From an uncultured Clostridia bacterium (GTDB lineage Bacteria; Bacillota; Clostridia; Christensenellales; UBA1242): a stretch of DNA of 64,000 nucleotides. Location of the stretch: positions 131,557 through 195,556 of the forward strand of contig CAKVHV010000003.1 in assembly GCA_934754475.1 (NCBI GenBank), given 5' to 3'. Of the stretch, positions 48,201 through 54,200 are shown one piece after another. Below the pieces are notes generated by a model that was given only the letters and a program-made list of their open reading frames with translations, was not told the origin of the DNA and ran no database searches. Each line of letters opens with the position of its first letter. The first letter of the stretch is position 1. The translations under genes and the position numbers were made by a program.

Positions 48201-51200
48201 TTGCAAAACTTGTAACCAAAAATACAATCAAACTAGAAAATGCCGATGCGTGCGATTTTGCAGTACTTGAATATACAAATTCAAGTTATTCTCAAGTAAA
48301 CCCTTTAGATGGCAATTCTTCAAGCGATATTCTAGGCTATGAATTCAAGACTGTTTACAACTCATGCAATTACACCAAATTTAGACTAACAACTGTCGGT
48401 TATCAACTCGAAGAAATTGGAAATATCAGTGGCTTTGTGTCTACTAACAAGACAACACAAAAAGTTACTCTAAATAATAACGATGGCGAAAGAATCACTC
48501 TTAAAGCCGAAATTAACAAGTCAACTAGTACGTCAATCGAAGATTTGCAATTGACTTATGATATTTCACTCGGATATTGTATCGAAAACAATAAGACTTA
48601 TGTTCTCAAAATCAATCCTGTTACTTATAACGTAACATACGTAACAGATAGCGACTCAGGAACGATTAAAAAGTTAACATATCCTTATGACTTTGATGAA
48701 ACCAAAAATAGTGCCGAAAATACAGATTCAGTACTAATGCAAACAACCGATTATATCTATGTTGGCGGTCAAAAAACCAACCTAGTAATTTTGCATTATT
48801 ATGTAGAAAATTTTGACGGAAAAACCAAAGTTGTATTTATCGACGTTCCATATGGCACAAATATTAATATCTCTGTTGAGCCAAACAACGATATGCTTAT
48901 GCACTTTGCAGGCTATAATAAGTCTACAAACAAAGGCATAACCGAAAATGGCGCAGTACTTACATTTAGACCATACGAAATTGACGAATACAACAACATT
49001 GTCACAAATATAGTTGTCGATGTCTTGTTTGAAACCAACAAAATTGATAGTATCGAACTAGTACTTGACTTTGATACTAAATTAATTGGAAACAGTGGTG
49101 CATGGTTTAATGCAATAAGTAATTACAACAAAAAGACAAGCAAGACTTATGTCGAAAATGGCAATACTTATACAAACTACCAAGTTGTTTGGGAAGATGT
49201 ATCAAGTTTGCTAAGTGGCTTGGATATTGCTTGGAATAAACTTGCGGGCGAAGATGTTACAGATTTGCTTGGCGCTCTCAAAGTTGCTTATCACGAAAAA
49301 TTCGACAAAATTCTTCCAGTTTCTCAAACGATTGAAGGTTCAATCCAAGACCTTGACAAATTGCTTCAATACTTCTGGATGTCGGATAGTGACAACTGGT
49401 TTACAGTAACCAAGACTTTTGATAACTACAATTCAAGTAGCGAAGGAGTACTTATCCAAAACGACTCCAATTTCTACTTGTATGGCACAGATAATCAAAC
49501 CGTAAGATTACATTACAATATGACCAAAGCGATACTTGTCAACTTTGATACTTCAACTATTGACTACGTAGATGAATCAACTCAATATAATGTAAGTAGA
49601 GCGAAAGTTTCACTTGAAGACAATAGCCCAAGTACACTAGACCAAGTAAACAAATATGTATTTGCGTATAAAGACCCAGGATACGAGTACATAAGCGATT
49701 ATGTAAATGGCACAGAGTACAAACAACTTTCTGTTAAGTTCCAATTGGGTAGCAATATCAAATTCATTGTTAACCCAGACGATGCAACTTCTGAACACGT
49801 TGCATATACCATTAGTGAAAATGATTGGAATGTTCTAAATAGAGCCGAATTCCCAGCCGACTTTGATAGAGCCGATAACTATGTAAGCATCGACTCAACC
49901 AAGTCAAACGTAGACGATATGTTTGCAACTAATAGTCAAAATTATAACTTGCCACTCATTAATTTGCAGGCATCTGTTAGACCACAAACATACAATATCT
50001 TCTTCTATAACGATAACGATAGCGTAATCGGTTCAATCAGAATCGCTTATGACGAAGGGATTGACGAAGTGCATTACATGTACAATTTGCAGTCGCTATA
50101 TGACTCGGATGTACACTCTATGTACAAGTTCCTAAAGGATGGAGACCAAGAACGTAATTTCCGTAGTTCTTATGATACAGGTGAATATTATGGTGAACTC
50201 ACCAAAATCTTCAAGTTCTGGTCAACTTCCAAAAATGGAGCAAACCAAAATCCAAAAGACATAAGTCTACACAATTCAGACTTCTCAGACATCAACTTGT
50301 ATGCAAATTATGTAGATGCGACTCCAATTAGATTTGTTAAGTTTGACGAAGAAGGAAAAGAAGAAACATATACTTTGTATCTAGCACCAATAGACTTTGA
50401 AAATTCAAAGACATTGCCAGACCAATTTGGTCGTGTATATGGCTTTACTTTAGTAATTGATGAACTCGAAAGTCAATCCAAATTCTTAGGCAATGCGGAC
50501 GAAGTTTATCTCAAAGGCAAAGATAACAAGTCCAATTACGATAACGAAGTAAGCTTTATTTGGCACTTGTCCAATGCCGACAAGAGCGATTCAGAGCAGT
50601 ACGAAGAAAGTACTGGCACATATATTGTTTATCCAAAGTATATTAAGACTTTGAATATTGGCGCTCACTATACAGACAAGTCAAAGAATGTCGGTGAGTA
50701 TTCGCTAACCCTTTCTACCTTGGGTGGAAAATACGAAGTTAGCATGTCGGATAGTGGCAATTTGGTTATTACAAATATTTTGGAATCTGGTCTATATAAG
50801 GCAAACGAAACAAATAACTTAAGCAAATCTGACGATAGTGCTAATTTGGAAATTCAAGCATACACATACTTGGATTATAGATTTGCTATGTGGATGATTG
50901 ACGGAAACAACGTAAATGCCGAAAATCATAGCGAAGGATACAAAGTATCAACAAGTATCAAATTCTTACGTTACAAAGATACAACCGCTTATCCACATTA
51001 TAATGCGATGTTTAGTGTCGCTCAATCAGACCAAGGCAAACGCATTGTAATAGACTCAAATAACAATTCGTCTGAGACTTCGGCATACTTCCCATTCATC
51101 AACGAAACTTTGTCTCAAAAGTATATCCAAGAATCCGACGGATATAAGATTAAATATACAAGTTTGGAAACCAGTGATGGCAAAGTTACTTCAACATTGG

Positions 51201-54200
51201 TGGTTTACCAAAACGATGTAAATAACAAAATCTATACTATTACTTTCACTCCATACAATAATGACTTAAATAAAGTTGTATGGAAGATTGCCGATGCAAA
51301 TGGCAAAGAGAAAATCTTGGCTTTGGATAGTATATATTCTGTACAAGATTCAAACGGAAGTTTGGTTATCACTCCAATTGCTTATACAGATATTAATCTT
51401 GAAATGGAAGGCTTCTATATAACCAATAGACCAGAGAAATCTGACGAAATTGGAAGTATTAATACACATCCAACTAATACTAACAAAGTTAGTGGTGGAT
51501 ACAAATTCAAAGGATTTACAGCGACAAGTTTGTCTAGTGCCGAACTAATTGTAATAGACTTGGACGGAAACGAAACTACAACTAAGATAGGTATTTCACC
51601 ATCTCCAGAAGCCCAAGAAAACGAAAAATATCTACACAATATTCGCTTCCAATACAAAGAGAATGGCGAATGGAAAGACATAAATGAAAATACAATAGTT
51701 AATAGGTCATCATCAGATACTGATGCAAGCGGTGGCTATGTCATGAATATCCGTCTTGTAGCCGATTGGATTAGCTCCAAAGTTAGTCTAACTAGACTAG
51801 CAGACAGAAGCGACGTCAAGACCAACAAGATTTGGGATTTGACCCAAGCTAGAGACTACAATGACTACTCATTCAAACCATCAGATTCAGATGGTATCGA
51901 CAAATTAGACTTTGAATTATTCAAAGGTCAAACCTTAGAATTTAATGCAGATTCAATGCAATTTGTCATCAAGGAAAATGGAGAAACAGTTAGAACTATT
52001 CAAATAATTAGCGGTAACGATGCTTACTTACAAGGTATATTTGAACTAAATAGCAGTGCGTATATCGGCAATAAAGTAATTTCCAGTAAATCATTTACTG
52101 GCGGGGATAGCGATGTAAACTTGCTAGTTTGGATAGAAAATCAAGTTGAAGTATCCGTGAATGTTCAAGAAGCATCAGACAAAATGTCGGGTTATGGTAT
52201 TGTTAGATATCAGACCCAAGATTTTGGCGAAGTCAAGTCGTCCGAAACAGCATTTGCTAGAGAAAACAAAGTTTATGGCACACTAATCGTGGGCATAAGC
52301 ACCAAACTTTCTCTCAGCGCATCAGCCGATGCAAGTGCAAATCACGAGTTCCAACACTTTGTATACTCCAAAAATACTTATGTAATTCTTCAAGATATAA
52401 TTGTTAGCAAGTTTGGAGTCAGCAACAATAAGACCACTATAGGCGTTCTATTCGATGCCGAACCTACCAAGTCATATGTGTATATCGCAAGAAAGGAAGG
52501 CTCTCTTGGCAATCCAATTATGAGTATTCCAGTTTATGGTGGTTATGTAATTAGTCGTAGCGGAATCTCTACAAACAATGTTTCTTATGAAATCTTAGAT
52601 TATTGGGGAACCCAAGTTAGTGCGTTTACAATCCACAAAGTAGACGATAGAGATACAAATGTAGACGATACAAAGAATGCAGTTACAACAGATATTTATC
52701 CAAGTATGAATTGCTATATCTCAGAAATCAATACATTCTCTGTCGAAGGGGAAGTAACTCTAAATAATGACGGCAAGATTACATCGCTAAAAGATGGCGA
52801 GACTATTACTGAGCAAACCTTGTACAATGGCAATAAATCTAGCATTATAGATGTCTTAGTCGAAGGTGTAGACAAGTCAACTATAAACTTTGTCGTATAT
52901 AGCAACGATATCAATAACACCAAGACCGAAACAATCGGTTTGTCCGAAGATACCGTGTATATCGACCAAGACGGCACACCTTTTGTTGAAAATTCCAAGA
53001 CTCTCAAAGTTAGTCAATCAAATAACAATGCAACTCTTAAACACTTGGTTAACAAAATCGAAATTTCACTTCCTGATGAGCCAGATAACTTCACTGGACT
53101 AATTAGATGTGGAAAAATCGGTTACGAACTCACAAGCGCTGTGGTTTACAAGACTAATGTATATAATAATAGCGACAACAAAGTTGCCGAATGTGTGGCT
53201 GGTCAAGATGACGAGTTTGACGTCCTTGAGACAGTGTATACTATTGTTATTACAATTACTCAAAAAGATAGTTATAATATCTCGCTCAAACTAACCTTGC
53301 CAAATGGTAGCGACTTTAGAAATCTAAATGTTGTAGTTCCTGAAGATTTAAGAACACAAAAAGACGGACTATACAATGCTACCGGATTTAATGGCGGAAT
53401 AAGTGTTTCAAATAACGATATAAGTTTCAAGGCAGTCGAAGGCGAAGAAAATGTAATTAGCTTTAGACTCGCTTATGGCACAAAAGTAAGAGCCGAAGTC
53501 AAAGGCTCAACTTATATAGTTATATTTACAAATAGTGCGGGAACAGAAACTGCTAAGATTAGTTTCACACTCCCTAACATCTATACTTTGTATAACGATA
53601 GTTATGCTTGGTATATGGATTATAAGGATAATCACATGATATTTACATCCGAACAAAAATCCATAGGTGGTTATTCTTATGACCTTTGGTCTTTTGACAA
53701 AACCAACCCAGTCACAACCGAAGCCCAAGAACTCAAAAACGACGGAACTTTGGTTTTGGCACTAGATAGAGCCGAAGTCAAAATCCACGTAAATAGCAGT
53801 TATTGGGAAGGTGCAAATAGTGGCGGAGATGTGTCATTTATCAAGACCCAAGAAGACGAAGAAAAATTCATTTATTCAGCACAACCTTACATGGCTGATG
53901 GCGGAGTGTTTAATAACTATACGACTTACAAATTCCCAGGCGGTCTAATTAAACTAGATTTGGAAGAAGTAAGTTATGGAACAGACATCAAGTATGCACT
54001 TACAAATGCTGGATTTAATGGAGTACTTAATCTCCAAGTTCCTAATGTAATCAAAAATATTCGTATGAATTTGGTAGATAGAGAAGTATGGGCTTATGGA
54101 CTAAGTATCAAAGTCAACGGAAAGACTTCCAAAACCATACTTTCAATACCTTACGATGATGTTGACTATGCTTGTGCAAGTGGTTTTGCAATTCTATCGT